Assembly (NCBI GenBank): GCA_963730405.1
Contig: CAVSRW010000017.1
Coordinates: 46,336 to 110,335, forward strand
DNA: 64,000 nt
Source of the DNA: Gaiellasilicea sp963730405
Lineage (GTDB): Bacteria > Actinomycetota > Thermoleophilia > Gaiellales > Gaiellaceae
Reading direction: 5' to 3'
In this document: positions 43,015 through 51,940 of the stretch, in pieces
How positions within the stretch are numbered: the stretch's first letter is position 1
How the letters are laid out: each line of letters starts with the position of its first letter
Made by a program: the position numbers and the translations under genes
The notes under the pieces: generated by a model
The model's database searches: none
Seen by the model: only the letters and a program-made list of their open reading frames with translations
What the model was told of the DNA's origin: nothing

Positions 43015-43902
43015 TCACTCGGGCATCGGCGCCGGCGCCCGCCGCCGGGCAGTGAGGATGCCGCCGGCGATGAGGGCGCCCCCGACGATCTGCAGCGCCG
43101 AGATCGACTCCGAGAGGAGCACGAGCGCGAAGAGCGCCGCGAGGAACGGCTGCAGGTTCGCGACGAGCGTTGCCCGGGAGGCGCCGATCCGGTGGATGAC
43201 GCGGAACCACATCACCGTCGTCAGGACGAGCGGGCCGAGCGTCGCGAAGAGGAGGAGCGCCCACACCTCCCAGCCCAGGCTCAGCTCCTGGTCGGTCGTC
43301 TGCGGCAGCCCGACGAGGAGGATCCCGACCCAGGCGGCGCCCAGGGCGACGACGCTGATCCGCGAGGCCGAGTACCTCTGCATCAACGGCCCGACGGCGA
43401 CGGAGTACGCGGCCCAGGTCGCCGCCGTTGCAAGCCCGAGCAGGATCCCGAGCCGGTCGCCGGAGACGTCGCCACCGCTCCCGACCGCAACGAGGCCGAC
43501 GCCCGCGAACGAGATCGCCGCCGCGATCCAGAAGCGGCGCGAAAGCCGCTCGAGCCCGAGCACGAGCCCGATCAGCGCCGCGAACGCCGGCGTCGCACCG
43601 AGGATGAGCGCGATCGTCGACGCGCTCGTGCGGTCGAGTGCGTACACGAACGCGAGCTGGTTGAGGAAGATGAAGAGCGCAGCGACCGCGACGAGCGGTA
43701 GGTCGCTCCGGGCGATGCGGATCGTCCTCTCGGCGACGAGGACGATGCCGACGAAGATCGCGGCCGCCAGCCCGTAGCGCACGGTCGCGTAGGCGAGCGG
43801 CTCGAACCCGTGCGTGAGGATGTAGCGCGTGACGGTGAGGTTGAGCGCCCACAGCACGACCGTCGCGAGCAGCATCAGCTCGATCGTCGACGGCCGCCTC
43901 AT
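43015..43902 (-). CDS. EamA/DMT family transporter
   Basis: Ten hydrophobic segments in two EamA halves (about 8-135 and 150-285). Typical blocks: LLATVVLWALNLTVTRYIL, YALDRTSASTIALILGATPAFAALIG, and LLSESISALQIVGGALIAGGIL. 295 residues. Likely exports a metabolite or amino acid; substrate unknown. Divergent from the small gene at 44008, with the 43.9-kb repeat in between. Confidence 0.88.
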   Translation of the reverse strand: MRRPSTIELMLLATVVLWALNLTVTRYILTHGFEPLAYATVRYGLAAAIFVGIVLVAERTIRIARSDLPLVAVAALFIFLNQLAFVYALDRTSASTIALILGATPAFAALIGLVLGLERLSRRFWIAAAISFAGVGLVAVGSGGDVSGDRLGILLGLATAATWAAYSVAVGPLMQRYSASRISVVALGAAWVGILLVGLPQTTDQELSLGWEVWALLLFATLGPLVLTTVMWFRVIHRIGASRATLVANLQPFLAALFALVLLSESISALQIVGGALIAGGILTARRRAPAPMPE

Positions 43903-43919
43903 TGGAGCTGTCAGCGCAG

Positions 43920-43963
43920 GGACACGGGCAAAGCCCGTGTCCGCGCAAGACCCCTAAAGGGTC
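43920..43963 (+). repeat. Intergenic structured repeat, copy 1
   Basis: Two adjacent hairpins: a perfect 10-bp stem GGACACGGGC/GCCCGTGTCC closing on AAA (43920-43942), then GACCC/GGGTC (43949-43963). The sequence, including the spacer CCGCGCAAGACCCCT, is nearly identical to copy 2 at 49.2 kb. It sits in a divergent promoter region, so it is not simply a terminator. Confidence 0.7.
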
Positions 43964-44007
43964 GCTTCGCTCCCGCTCTCCCCAGCACCGACGTTACGCT
44001 TGCACAA

Positions 44008-44286
44008 ATGGCCGAACCCTCGATTCGCGACCTCGACGCACTCGTCGGCCCGGCGACGCCCCACTTCGCGTTCCAGATCCGCGCCCGCGTCCAGGAGCTG
44101 ATCCGCGACCTGCCGTCCGACCATCCGGTCCGGCGCGAAGGCGAGGAGAGGATGCGGCTGCTGGAAGACCTCGGGCACGCCTCCTCGAAGGCCGAGCTCG
44201 GCGGCAAGGAGCCCCGCTCGCGGATCGGCTGGGAGGAGTTGCCGAGCTCCGCTCCGGCCTACGAGCCGCTGCCGAAGCGGCCATGA
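44008..44286 (+). CDS. Hypothetical protein
   Basis: 92 residues, mostly helical: SIRDLDALVGPATPHFAFQIRARVQELIRDLP then HPVRREGEERMRLLEDLGHASSKAE and a Pro-rich tail. No family recognised. Its stop overlaps the SDR start (ATGA), so it is the first gene of the 44-45.6 kb operon. Confidence 0.6.
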   Translation: MAEPSIRDLDALVGPATPHFAFQIRARVQELIRDLPSDHPVRREGEERMRLLEDLGHASSKAELGGKEPRSRIGWEELPSSAPAYEPLPKRP

Positions 44287-45020
44287 CGACCTTCAAGGGC
44301 GCGTCGGTCCTCGTGACCGGTGGCTCGCGGGGGATCGGCAAGGCGATCGCACTCAACTTCGCGGCCCTCGGCGCCGCCCGCGTCGCGATCGGCTACCTCC
44401 GCTCGGACAGCGCCGCGGAGGCGACGGCCGAGGAGCTGGCGGCACTCGGCGCCGAGCCCGTGCTGATCCGCGGCAACATCTCCTCCGACCGCGTGCTCGA
44501 GGAGGTCGCGCTGCTGGGTGCGCTCGACGTGCTCGTCCACAACGCCGCCACGGGCGTGATCAGGCCGGCGCTGGAGACCGAGGACAAGCACTGGGACTGG
44601 ACGATGGCGGCCAACACGCGTGCCCTGCTCGCGCTCACGCGCGTGAGCGCCCCGCAGATGACGCCCGGCGCCTCGATCATCGGGATCTCGAGCCTCGGCG
44701 CGCAGCGCGTGCTCGAGAACTACACGCTCGTCGGCACGTCGAAGGCCGCGCTCGAGGCGCTCATCCGCTACCTCGCGGTCGAGCTCGCACCGCTCGGGAT
44801 TCGTGCCAACGGCGTCTCGGGCGGCGTCGTCGACACGGGCGCGCTCGAGCACTTCCCGAACAAGGATGAGATGCTGCGGTTCGGCCGCGACAACCCGGCC
44901 GGCCGGCTCGTGCGGCCCGAGGACATCGCCGACGCCGTCGCCTTCCTCTGCTCGCCCGCGGCCGAGATGATCCGAGGCCAGACACTGATCGTCGACGGTG
45001 GTTTCTCCCTGCGAGCCTAG
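44283..45020 (+). CDS. SDR oxidoreductase (FabL/enoyl-ACP reductase III-like)
   Basis: 245 residues. NAD(P)-binding LVTGGSRGIGKAIALNFA; NAATGVIRPALE; the catalytic Ser in GISSLGAQ and Tyr-x6-Lys in ENYTLVGTSKAALEAL; C-terminal IRGQTLIVDGGFSL. The Tyr-x6-Lys spacing is that of FabL-type enoyl-ACP reductases rather than the Tyr-x3-Lys of classical SDRs. A role in fatty-acid elongation is possible. Confidence 0.8.
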   Translation: MTTFKGASVLVTGGSRGIGKAIALNFAALGAARVAIGYLRSDSAAEATAEELAALGAEPVLIRGNISSDRVLEEVALLGALDVLVHNAATGVIRPALETEDKHWDWTMAANTRALLALTRVSAPQMTPGASIIGISSLGAQRVLENYTLVGTSKAALEALIRYLAVELAPLGIRANGVSGGVVDTGALEHFPNKDEMLRFGRDNPAGRLVRPEDIADAVAFLCSPAAEMIRGQTLIVDGGFSLRA

Positions 45021-45635
45021 ATGGAGCCGACCGACCACAACCGCCGCGCCTTCGACGAGGCGCACCGCACCTCGGAGAACGTGCTCCAGGTCCCGGGGAT
45101 GCCGGAGCGCATCCGCGAGCGCCTGCAGGGCGCGGGCGGCCACCGCGTCCTCCACCTGTTCAGCGGCACGGGCCGGGAGTCGGTCGACCTGGCCGACCTC
45201 GGCGCGCTCGTCACGGGCGTCGACGACGACGAGGCCGCGATCGAGACCGCGCGGCGGCGCGCGCCCGAGCTGCCCTGGGTGCACGCCGACGTGCACGCTC
45301 TGCCACCCGAGCTCCTGCTCGGCCGCTGGGATCTCGTCTACCTCGGCTACGGCTCGTTGCGCCGGCTGCGTTCGGCGGAGCCGGTCGCCGGCGGCATCGC
45401 TGCGGCGCTCCGCCCCGGGGGCGTCCTCCTGCTCCACGACGAGCACCCCGCCGCGACCGCGCTCGACGCCTTCGGCCGCTGGCGCGGCGACTACTTCGCG
45501 TCGGTGGGGCTCGGGGAGCTCGTGACGGCGGTCACCGGCGCCGGGCTGGAGCTCCGCGGGCTGGAGGAGTGGCCGGGCAAGGACGCACATGTCCCGGGGC
45601 ACCTCGTGCTGGCCGCCGAGAAGCCCGGCGCTTAG
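45021..45635 (+). CDS. Class I SAM-dependent methyltransferase
   Basis: 204 residues. RVLHLFSGTGRESVDLADLGALVTGVDDDEAAIE is the SAM-binding motif I/II, WDLVYLGYGSL motif IV and LRPGGVLLLHDEHP motif VI. Starts right after the SDR stop. Substrate unknown. Confidence 0.8.
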   Translation: MEPTDHNRRAFDEAHRTSENVLQVPGMPERIRERLQGAGGHRVLHLFSGTGRESVDLADLGALVTGVDDDEAAIETARRRAPELPWVHADVHALPPELLLGRWDLVYLGYGSLRRLRSAEPVAGGIAAALRPGGVLLLHDEHPAATALDAFGRWRGDYFASVGLGELVTAVTGAGLELRGLEEWPGKDAHVPGHLVLAAEKPGA

Positions 45636-45664
45636 CGCACGGGCGGTACGGGCAGGACTGGCCC

Positions 45665-45955
45665 ATGGGAATCTCAGTCAGCATCCTGTTGATCGCGGTC
45701 GGCGCAATCCTCACGTGGGGCGTCACGGCCGAAGCGGAAGGCCTCGACGTCAACGCCGTCGGCGTGATCCTGATGATCGTCGGCCTGCTCGGGCTCGTGA
45801 TCTCGATGATCTTCTGGTCGAGCTGGGGCGGCTTCCGCCGCCGCGCCGAGTACGTCGAGGGCGGCCCGGTCCGCACCGTCACGCCCGCGGCCCCGCGCCG
45901 CACCACGGTGGTCGAGGAGGAAGAGGTCGCTCCCGGCCCACCGCCGGCGCCGTAG
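45665..45955 (+). CDS. DUF6458-like small membrane protein
   Basis: 96 residues: MGISVSILLIAVGAILTWGV, a short EAEGLDVNAVG segment, a second helix VILMIVGLLGLVISMIFW, then a Val/Thr/Pro-rich soluble tail with EEEEV. Pattern of the DUF6458 family widespread in actinobacteria; function unknown. The assignment is by resemblance of the N-terminal block. Confidence 0.7.
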   Translation: MGISVSILLIAVGAILTWGVTAEAEGLDVNAVGVILMIVGLLGLVISMIFWSSWGGFRRRAEYVEGGPVRTVTPAAPRRTTVVEEEEVAPGPPPAP

Positions 45956-45958
45956 GCG

Positions 45959-46867
45959 CTAGCGCCGGCGGAACAACGATCGTCCGAGGTCGCCGGCGAC
46001 GTAGCCGGCGATCTTCGGGTTCTCCTGCAGCCGCCGCAGCGAGTACTCGTACCACTGGCTGCCGAAGGGGACATAGATGCGGAGCCGATGACCGTCGGCG
46101 ACGATGCGGTCGCCGAGCTCGGGCCGGACGCCGAGCAGCATCTGGAACTCGTAGCGGTCGGGCGTCAGCCCGCGCTCGCGGATCAGGCGCGCCGCCTCGT
46201 CGACGAGCCACTCGTCGTGCGTCGCGATCGCCGCGTACGAGCCGCCGTCGAGCAGGATCTCGAGCGACCGCACGAAGCTCCCCCGCACACGCGCGTCGTC
46301 GCGGAACTGGATCGACTCCGGCTCGATGTAGATCCCTTTGCAGAGCCGGACGCTCCCGCCCGCGAGCGTCTCCGCGTCGGCGACGGTGCGTTTGAGCGAG
46401 GCCTGGAGCACCGGGCCGACGCGCGCGTGGCCCTTGTCGCGCAGCTCGCGGTAGAGCCGGAGCGTGTCGTCGGTCGTCGACGAGTCCTCCATGTCGATCC
46501 GGACGAAGCGGTTCGTCGGCTCGGCGGCCGCGATCACGGTCTCCACGTTCCGCTTGCAGAGGTCGTAGCCGAGCTTGAGCCCGAGCCCGGTCGGCTTGAC
46601 GCTGACGTTCGCGTCGAGTCCCTCGCGCTCGAACGCATCGAGCGCCGCGATGTACTCGGCTGCGATCGCCTCTGCCTCGGAGGCGTCAGCGACCTCCTCG
46701 CCGAGCACGTCGACGGTCGCGAGCTTTCCCTGGGCGTTGAGGCCGGCGACCACGCGCAGCGCCTCGTCGAGCGTCGAGCCGGCGATGTAACGGGAGGAGA
46801 GACGCCCGACGACCCGCTTCGGGACGGCCGGGAGCAGCGTGACGACGGCGCGGTCGAGCAGGGACAC
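45959..46867 (-). CDS. Proline dehydrogenase (PutA/PRODH-like, monofunctional)
   Basis: Oxidises proline to pyrroline-5-carboxylate with FAD. 302-residue barrel: NVSVKPTGLGLKLGYDLC, RIDMEDSSTTDDTLRLYREL, VGPVLQASLKRT, SVRLCKGIY, IATHDEWLVDEA, EFQMLLGVRPEL and VYVPFG-like IYVPFGSQWYEYSLRRL are the signature strands of monofunctional actinobacterial/firmicute PRODH. No P5C dehydrogenase gene is adjacent. GTG start. Confidence 0.9.
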   Translation of the reverse strand: MSLLDRAVVTLLPAVPKRVVGRLSSRYIAGSTLDEALRVVAGLNAQGKLATVDVLGEEVADASEAEAIAAEYIAALDAFEREGLDANVSVKPTGLGLKLGYDLCKRNVETVIAAAEPTNRFVRIDMEDSSTTDDTLRLYRELRDKGHARVGPVLQASLKRTVADAETLAGGSVRLCKGIYIEPESIQFRDDARVRGSFVRSLEILLDGGSYAAIATHDEWLVDEAARLIRERGLTPDRYEFQMLLGVRPELGDRIVADGHRLRIYVPFGSQWYEYSLRRLQENPKIAGYVAGDLGRSLFRRR

Positions 46868-46878
46868 GGCCGGGGAGC

Positions 46879-47178
46879 CTAACGTTCTTGCATGAACCCC
46901 TGGCGCGCCGCACTGACGAGTGCGACCGCCTCGGGGAAGAGCACGCGCATCGCGTCGCGGAGCGCGACCGCCTGCTCGTCGATCGCTCCACTCGGCTGCA
47001 CCTGCTGGAGCGCGGCGGCCGTCAGCTCGACCGCGGTGTTGAGCGTCAGCGTCGCGAACTGCTCGCGTTGCGCCTCCTGGACCGACTCGGCCTGCTGCTC
47101 GGCGAACTCGCGCAGACCGCGGAGCAGATCCTCGGGATCGCCGCCGAAGGGGAAGCCGCCGAAACCGCTGCCTTCCAT
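46879..47178 (-). CDS. Hypothetical protein
   Basis: 99 residues: a Gly/Phe-rich start (GSGFGGFPFGGDPEDLLRG), a Gln/Glu-rich amphipathic helix (EFAEQQAESVQEAQREQF) and a longer Ala-rich helical end. No family was recognised. It lies between proline dehydrogenase and another hypothetical gene, with 9-11 bp gaps, so likely co-transcribed. Confidence 0.55.
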   Translation of the reverse strand: MEGSGFGGFPFGGDPEDLLRGLREFAEQQAESVQEAQREQFATLTLNTAVELTAAALQQVQPSGAIDEQAVALRDAMRVLFPEAVALVSAARQGFMQER

Positions 47179-47187
47179 GCCCGAAGG

Positions 47188-47719
47188 CTAGCTGAGCGGA
47201 ATGCGGTAGAAACGCTCGATGTCGGTCACGAGCGCGTCCACGACCTCGCCGGCGCTCTTCATCGCGGCCGCGAAGGGCGAGCCCTGGGCGGCGCCGCCGA
47301 GCGCGACCTCGAGCGACCGCGTCGCGGCGCCGATCTCGTCGAGCCTGGCGGGCGTCGCCAGCGCCGGCGGCGCTCCGATCGCCCGCTGCAGCACCAGCAC
47401 CGCCTCCTCCGCCTCCTCGATCCCGGGCGGGTTCTCCGTCACCCGGAGCGCCGCGAGCTGCGAGCCGGAGGTCGTCGAGGTCGCCGCCGGCGGCCGTTTC
47501 CTCGGCCAGCTCGCACAGCGCCAGGATCGAGACCGCGTCGCGCACGCGCCGCCGCTCGGCGATCGGCTCGCCGCGCTCGTCGAACGCCAGCCAGGTCCGG
47601 CCGGCGCCGTCCTCGAAGGCGCAGACGTAGACGCGGTCGCCCGGATGCGCCTCGGCGGCGAGGACCGCGTCGGCCCCGGTCGTCTCGGCGACGCGCTCCA
47701 GCTCGGCGGAGAGTGTCAT
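47188..47719 (-). CDS. Hypothetical protein, frameshifted (+1 base near 47468)
   Basis: First frame: SAELERVAETTGADAVLAAE, RVYVCAFEDGAGRTWLAFDE, RVRDAVSILALCELAEETAAGGDLDDL; next frame: SQLAALRVTENPPGIEEAEEAVLVLQRAIG...ALVTDIERFYRIPLS. Removing one base joins them to about 176 residues without any overlap or gap in helical pattern. No family recognised. One gene is more likely than two because the second part has no independent ribosome binding site. Confidence 0.55.
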
Positions 47720-47767
47720 CGCGGGAGCATAGGAGGAGCGTCACGGCTTCCACATACGATTGCGACC

Positions 47768-48910
47768 GTGGTCGCCGAGGTCGCCCTCACGCTCGCGGCA
47801 CTGGCATTCGTGCTCTCGCTCGCGGCCGTCACCCTGGCGCGCAGGCGCCGGAGCGACCCGACCGCGGAGGCCCGGCGCGCGCTCGAGACGCTGGTCGCCG
47901 AGCAGACGGCGGCGAGCGCCGACGAGCTGAAGGCGCGGCTCGCGCGGTTGCGTGCGGACTCGCTCTCCGTCCTGGCCGAAGAGGAGCGGCGGATCGCCGA
48001 CGAGCGCCGCCGCGAGCTGGCGGAGCGCGAGCGCGCCGCCGGCGTCGAGCTCGCCGAGGCGCTGGCGGCGACGACGCGGCGGGTCGAGGAGCGTCTGCGC
48101 GGCTGGGCCGACGACCTCGACCGCGCCCAGCAGAACCTCGAGACGGAGCTGCGAAAGCTCGAGCAGCGCCAGAAGCAGCTGATCGCCGAGGCGGAGGCTC
48201 GGATCGAGGCCGAGGCGTCCGAGCTGGTGACGACATCCGACGCGCAGCGCGCCTCCGTGCTCAGGCTCCGGGAGGAGCTCGAGCGCTCGGCCCAGCAGGC
48301 GGTGGCTGAGGCGCTCGAGGAGCTCGAGGCCCACACGAGCGAGCGCCGGCGCGTGATCGAGGAGATCGCCGAGCGGCTCAGACGACGCGAGCAGGCGCTG
48401 ACCGAGCAGGTCGAGCGGGCCGAGACCGAGGCCGCACGCCGGATCGAGGCGTCCTTCGCCGACATCGAGCGCCGCCAGCTCGAGCAGCTCCAGCGGGTGA
48501 TCTCGCGCGAGGCGGAGCGCTACGCCGAGGCCGCCGGCGTCCAGTTCGACACGACGATGCGCTCCGCGCGCGAGGAGGCCGCCGGCCGGCTGTCGCGTGA
48601 GCTCGACCGCGCAGTCGACACATTCGTCCGCCAGGCCGACGCCGTCTTCGCCGAGCGGCTCGCCCAGACCGGCGAGGCCGGCCAGCAGCGGCTCGAGCAG
48701 CGCCAGCGCCAGGCGCAGGCCGCGTTCGAACGCCAGCGGGAGGAGCTCGTCGCTTCCTTCCAGGAGCGCGTCGCCGCTGCCGACGCCGACCTCCGGCGAA
48801 CCCTGGGCGCGTTCGCAGCCGAGGCCGAGGCCGAGCGGACGGCAATCGCGGAGCGGCTCGCCGAGCTCCACCGCCGTGTCGACGAGGCGTCCTCGCTCCG
48901 CCGCGCGTAG
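47768..48910 (+). CDS. Membrane-anchored long coiled-coil protein
   Basis: 380 residues. One N-terminal transmembrane segment (EVALTLAALAFVLSLAAVTLA, about 4-24), a basic stop-transfer RRRR, then about 340 residues of nearly uninterrupted charged coiled coil rich in Ala, Glu, Arg and Gln. The pattern recalls RmuC-like or scaffold proteins, but no nuclease motif is present. It may be a structural or polar-scaffold protein on the cytoplasmic side. GTG start. Confidence 0.65.
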   Translation: MVAEVALTLAALAFVLSLAAVTLARRRRSDPTAEARRALETLVAEQTAASADELKARLARLRADSLSVLAEEERRIADERRRELAERERAAGVELAEALAATTRRVEERLRGWADDLDRAQQNLETELRKLEQRQKQLIAEAEARIEAEASELVTTSDAQRASVLRLREELERSAQQAVAEALEELEAHTSERRRVIEEIAERLRRREQALTEQVERAETEAARRIEASFADIERRQLEQLQRVISREAERYAEAAGVQFDTTMRSAREEAAGRLSRELDRAVDTFVRQADAVFAERLAQTGEAGQQRLEQRQRQAQAAFERQREELVASFQERVAAADADLRRTLGAFAAEAEAERTAIAERLAELHRRVDEASSLRRA

Positions 48911-48972
48911 TTCGGGTCGCGGCTAACAAAGCGCACGCAGGGAACGTCTCTTGCACCACGAACACGCGCACC

Positions 48973-49176
48973 ATGGCTGACACCACCGAGCTGATCGACA
49001 GGGGTAGCGAGCGGGCCAAAGTCGAGTCCTGGCGCCTGCACGTCCTGATCGAGGCCGGCTATCCGCTCCCGCTCGCCGAGAAGATCGCGGCCGCCCTCGA
49101 CGCAGACCTGCACGAGGCCGTCGAGCTGGTGCACCAGGGCTGCGACCCGCGCGTCGCCGCCGAGATCCTGCTGTAG
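48973..49176 (+). CDS. Hypothetical small protein
   Basis: 67 residues, helical: RAKVESWRLHVLIEAGYPLPLAEKIAAALDADLHEAVELVHQGCDPRVAAEILL. Reads like a small helix-hairpin protein found in actinobacteria without known function. It lies between the coiled-coil gene and repeat copy 2. The 62 bp before it show nothing notable. Confidence 0.6.
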   Translation: MADTTELIDRGSERAKVESWRLHVLIEAGYPLPLAEKIAAALDADLHEAVELVHQGCDPRVAAEILL

Positions 49177-49184
49177 CCGCGCAA

Positions 49185-49241
49185 GGACACCGGCAAAGCC
49201 GGTGCCCGCGCAAGACCCCTGAAGGGGCCGCTTTCGCGGCC
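49185..49241 (+). repeat. Intergenic structured repeat, copy 2
   Basis: First hairpin CACCGGC-AAA-GCCGGTG extended by two outer G-C pairs (49185-49207), then CCCC/GGGG (49216-49227), then GGGCCG/CGGCCC (49225-49241). Shares GGCAAAGCC and the spacer CCGCGCAAGACCCCT with copy 1. Here it lies between convergent genes and could also terminate transcription. Confidence 0.7.
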
Positions 49242-49256
49242 CGACGCACCGGATGC

Positions 49257-50474
49257 TCAGGCGTCGGCAAGGCCCGGCCCGACCGCCACCAGCACCGCGC
49301 CCAGGGCGGCCGCCGCGGTCCCGAGGACGAACGACGCCTTGTCCCCGTAGGCGTCGATCAGCGTCCCGCCCAGCGCCATCCCGACCGAGAACCCGGCGAA
49401 GACCGCGGTCGTGATCCAGGAGAACGCCTCCGCCGCGGTCCCGCGGGCCGCGACCGCGTCCACCAGCCCATAGGCCGACATCACCACCGGCGCGATCGCC
49501 AGCCCGGCGACGAAGGCCAGCACAGACATGCTGGGCAGCGACCACCCGAGGAGCGGCAGAGCGAGGCCGGCGGTCAGAAGCACGGCCGAGACGCGCAGCT
49601 GCCGCAACGGCGTCATCCTCACCCGCGCGCCGGCGACGAGCCCGCCGACGAGGCTGCCGGCCGCGAACAGCGACAGCGGGATGCTCCCGAGCTCCGCGCC
49701 CCCGTGCTGCTCGGCGAAGGCGGGGAAGCCGACCTCGGTGCCGCCGAAGCCGAGCCCGAGGCAGGCGGAAAGCCCGACGATCGTCAGGACGCCGCGAGAC
49801 TCGAGCGCCCCCAAGATCGAGGCGGCATGCCGTTCCGGCTCGGGCTGCCAGGCCCGCACCGGCTCCGCGAACGCAATCAGCAGGGTGCCGGCGCCGCCCA
49901 GGACCGCCGCGGCGCCGAGCGCGAGGACCGGCGAGGCCGCCGCGGTCAGCAGCGCGACGAGCAGCGGCCCGACGATGAACGTGATCTCCTGGAGGGACGC
50001 CTCGAGCGCGTACGCCGCCGCACGACGCTCGGCATCGGCGAACAACCGGGGCCAAAGCGCTCGCAGCGAGGCGCCCACCGGCGGCATCAGCGCTCCGGCT
50101 GCCGCCGCCGCCGCTCCGGTCAGCACCAGCGGAGCATCGAGCAGCGCGAGGGCGCACACGCCGGCGAGCAGGGTCGGGAAGATCACCGCCCGCGAGAGGA
50201 GGATCCGCGACTGCCCGCGCCGGTCGACGAGCCGGCCGGCGATCGGAGCGCCGACGGCGGTGGCGACGAAGTAGCCGCCGGAGACGGCGCCGGCCGCGGC
50301 GTAGCTGCCTCCGTTTTCGCGGACGAGCAGCAGCAACGCCAGGCCGATCATCCCCGCCGGCAGGCGCGCGAGCATCCCGCTCAGCACCAGCCGGCGCACG
50401 TGCGGCGTCGCGAAGAGGGCGCGGTAGCGGGCGAATCCGAGCGGCGGGACGGCTTCCGTCACGCGATCGATCAT
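49257..50474 (-). CDS. MFS transporter
   Basis: 405 residues, about 12 hydrophobic segments; the loop 2-3 motif GAPIAGRLVDRRGQSRILL and TFIVGPLLVALL are MFS-like. Charged Arg/Pro linker after helix 6 (EPVRAWQPEPERH). Substrate unknown. It is divergent from xseA (15 bp apart), so their promoters must overlap. Confidence 0.82.
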   Translation of the reverse strand: MIDRVTEAVPPLGFARYRALFATPHVRRLVLSGMLARLPAGMIGLALLLLVRENGGSYAAAGAVSGGYFVATAVGAPIAGRLVDRRGQSRILLSRAVIFPTLLAGVCALALLDAPLVLTGAAAAAAGALMPPVGASLRALWPRLFADAERRAAAYALEASLQEITFIVGPLLVALLTAAASPVLALGAAAVLGGAGTLLIAFAEPVRAWQPEPERHAASILGALESRGVLTIVGLSACLGLGFGGTEVGFPAFAEQHGGAELGSIPLSLFAAGSLVGGLVAGARVRMTPLRQLRVSAVLLTAGLALPLLGWSLPSMSVLAFVAGLAIAPVVMSAYGLVDAVAARGTAAEAFSWITTAVFAGFSVGMALGGTLIDAYGDKASFVLGTAAAALGAVLVAVGPGLADA

Positions 50475-50489
50475 CTACGCTCGAACGCG

Positions 50490-51710
50490 ATGAAGGTCGA
50501 GCCGATCCTCTACGGCGACAAGAAGGTGTTCACCGTCGCGGGGTTCAACCGCGGCGTCGCCGAGTGGCTCGCCCGGCTGCCGACGCTCTGGATCGAGGGC
50601 GAGGTGACGGAGCTCCGCCGCAACGCGAACTGGGGCAGCGTCTTCTTCACGCTGAAGGATCCCGACGACGGCGCCTGCCTTCCCGCCTCGATCCCGCGCC
50701 GGACGTTTGACGCGCTCAAGCTCGACCTCGGCGAAGGGGAGCGGATCCACGTGCTCGGCCGTCCGGAGCTCTTCCCGGCCAAGGGCGAGTTCCGGCTTCG
50801 GGCGCTCTCGCTCGAGCGGTTCGGGCTCGGCGAGCACTTGGCGGCGATCGAGCGGCTCAAGCAGACGCTTGCCGCCGAGGGCCTCTTCGACGCCTCCCGC
50901 AAGCGGGCGCTGCCTCGCTTCCCACGGCGGATCGGGCTCGTCACCGGCAGCGACGCTGCGGCCCGGCGCGACGTGATCACGACGATTCAGACGCGCTTCC
51001 CTCCCGCCCGCCTGCTCGTCGCCGAGACACTCGTGCAGGGGCCGCGCGCAGCCGCAGGGATCGTCGAGGCGCTGCAGGCAGTCGGCAACGCTCCAGGGGT
51101 CGACGTGATCGTGCTCACCCGCGGCGGCGGCAGCTTCGACGACCTGCTCCCGTTCAGCGACGAGCGCGTCGTACGCGCGGTCGCCGCGAGCCCCGTTCCG
51201 GTCGTGTCGGCGGTCGGCCACGAGCAGGACACGCCGCTCTGCGATCTCGCCGCCGACGTGCGCGCCTCGACGCCGACGGCCGCGGGCAAGCTCGTCGTGC
51301 CCGACTTCGAGGCACTGCGGGTCGAGCTGACGCGGGCGCGAAGCTCGCTCGAGCGAAGCGTCCGGCGCACGACCGAACGCGAGCGGGAGCGCCTGGCGCG
51401 CACCCGGGCCGCGCTCGAGCGCGGCGCCCGCGGAACGGTCGAGCGCGACCACCGGCGCCTGACCGTCCTGGGCGAACGGCTTCGCCGAGGCCCCTCCCTC
51501 CTGCTCGAGCGGCGGCGCGGCGCGATCGAACGGGTCGAGGGCCGGCTCACTGCCCTCTCACCACGGGCCACGCTCGCCCGCGGCTACGCGATCGTCCGCG
51601 CAGACGAGGCGATCCTGCGCAGCTCGTCGGGGCTCGCTCCGGGCGCGCGCGTCGAGGTCGAGCTGGGCGAAGGCGCCTTCGGCGCGCGCGTGGAGGACGT
51701 CCGTGAGTGA
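50490..51710 (+). CDS. xseA: Exodeoxyribonuclease VII large subunit
   Basis: Processive single-strand DNase with XseB. N-terminal OB-fold (LWIEGEVTELRRNANWGSVFFTLKD), catalytic middle domain (RIGLVTGSDAAARRDVITTI; VLTRGGGSFDDLLPFSDERVVRAV; SAVGHEQDTPLCDLAADVRASTPTAA), then a long coiled coil and the SPRATLARGYAIV C-terminus. 406 residues. Confidence 0.96.
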   Translation: MKVEPILYGDKKVFTVAGFNRGVAEWLARLPTLWIEGEVTELRRNANWGSVFFTLKDPDDGACLPASIPRRTFDALKLDLGEGERIHVLGRPELFPAKGEFRLRALSLERFGLGEHLAAIERLKQTLAAEGLFDASRKRALPRFPRRIGLVTGSDAAARRDVITTIQTRFPPARLLVAETLVQGPRAAAGIVEALQAVGNAPGVDVIVLTRGGGSFDDLLPFSDERVVRAVAASPVPVVSAVGHEQDTPLCDLAADVRASTPTAAGKLVVPDFEALRVELTRARSSLERSVRRTTERERERLARTRAALERGARGTVERDHRRLTVLGERLRRGPSLLLERRRGAIERVEGRLTALSPRATLARGYAIVRADEAILRSSSGLAPGARVEVELGEGAFGARVEDVRE

Positions 51711-51930
51711 GCTGACGTTCGAGAGTGCCCAGAAGGAGCTGGAAGCGATCGTCGAGCGGCTCGAGCGCGGCGAGGCCGAGCTCGACGAGGCGATCGCCCT
51801 CTGGGAACGCGGCGAGGAACTGCTCCGCTTCTGCCTGACGCGGCTCGAGACCGCCGAGGGCAAGATCGAGGAACTGGCACAGCGGGCGGCCGACGCGACG
51901 CCGCTTCCTCCCGACGGCGAGTCGGGTTAG
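51703..51930 (+). CDS. xseB: Exodeoxyribonuclease VII small subunit
   Basis: 75 residues: LTFESAQKELEAIVERLERGEAELDEAIALWERGEELLRFC is the XseB signature helix pair. GTG start inside the last 8 nt of xseA, giving translational coupling expected for a defined subunit ratio. Confidence 0.95.
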   Translation: MSELTFESAQKELEAIVERLERGEAELDEAIALWERGEELLRFCLTRLETAEGKIEELAQRAADATPLPPDGESG

Positions 51931-51940
51931 GATCGCCGTC

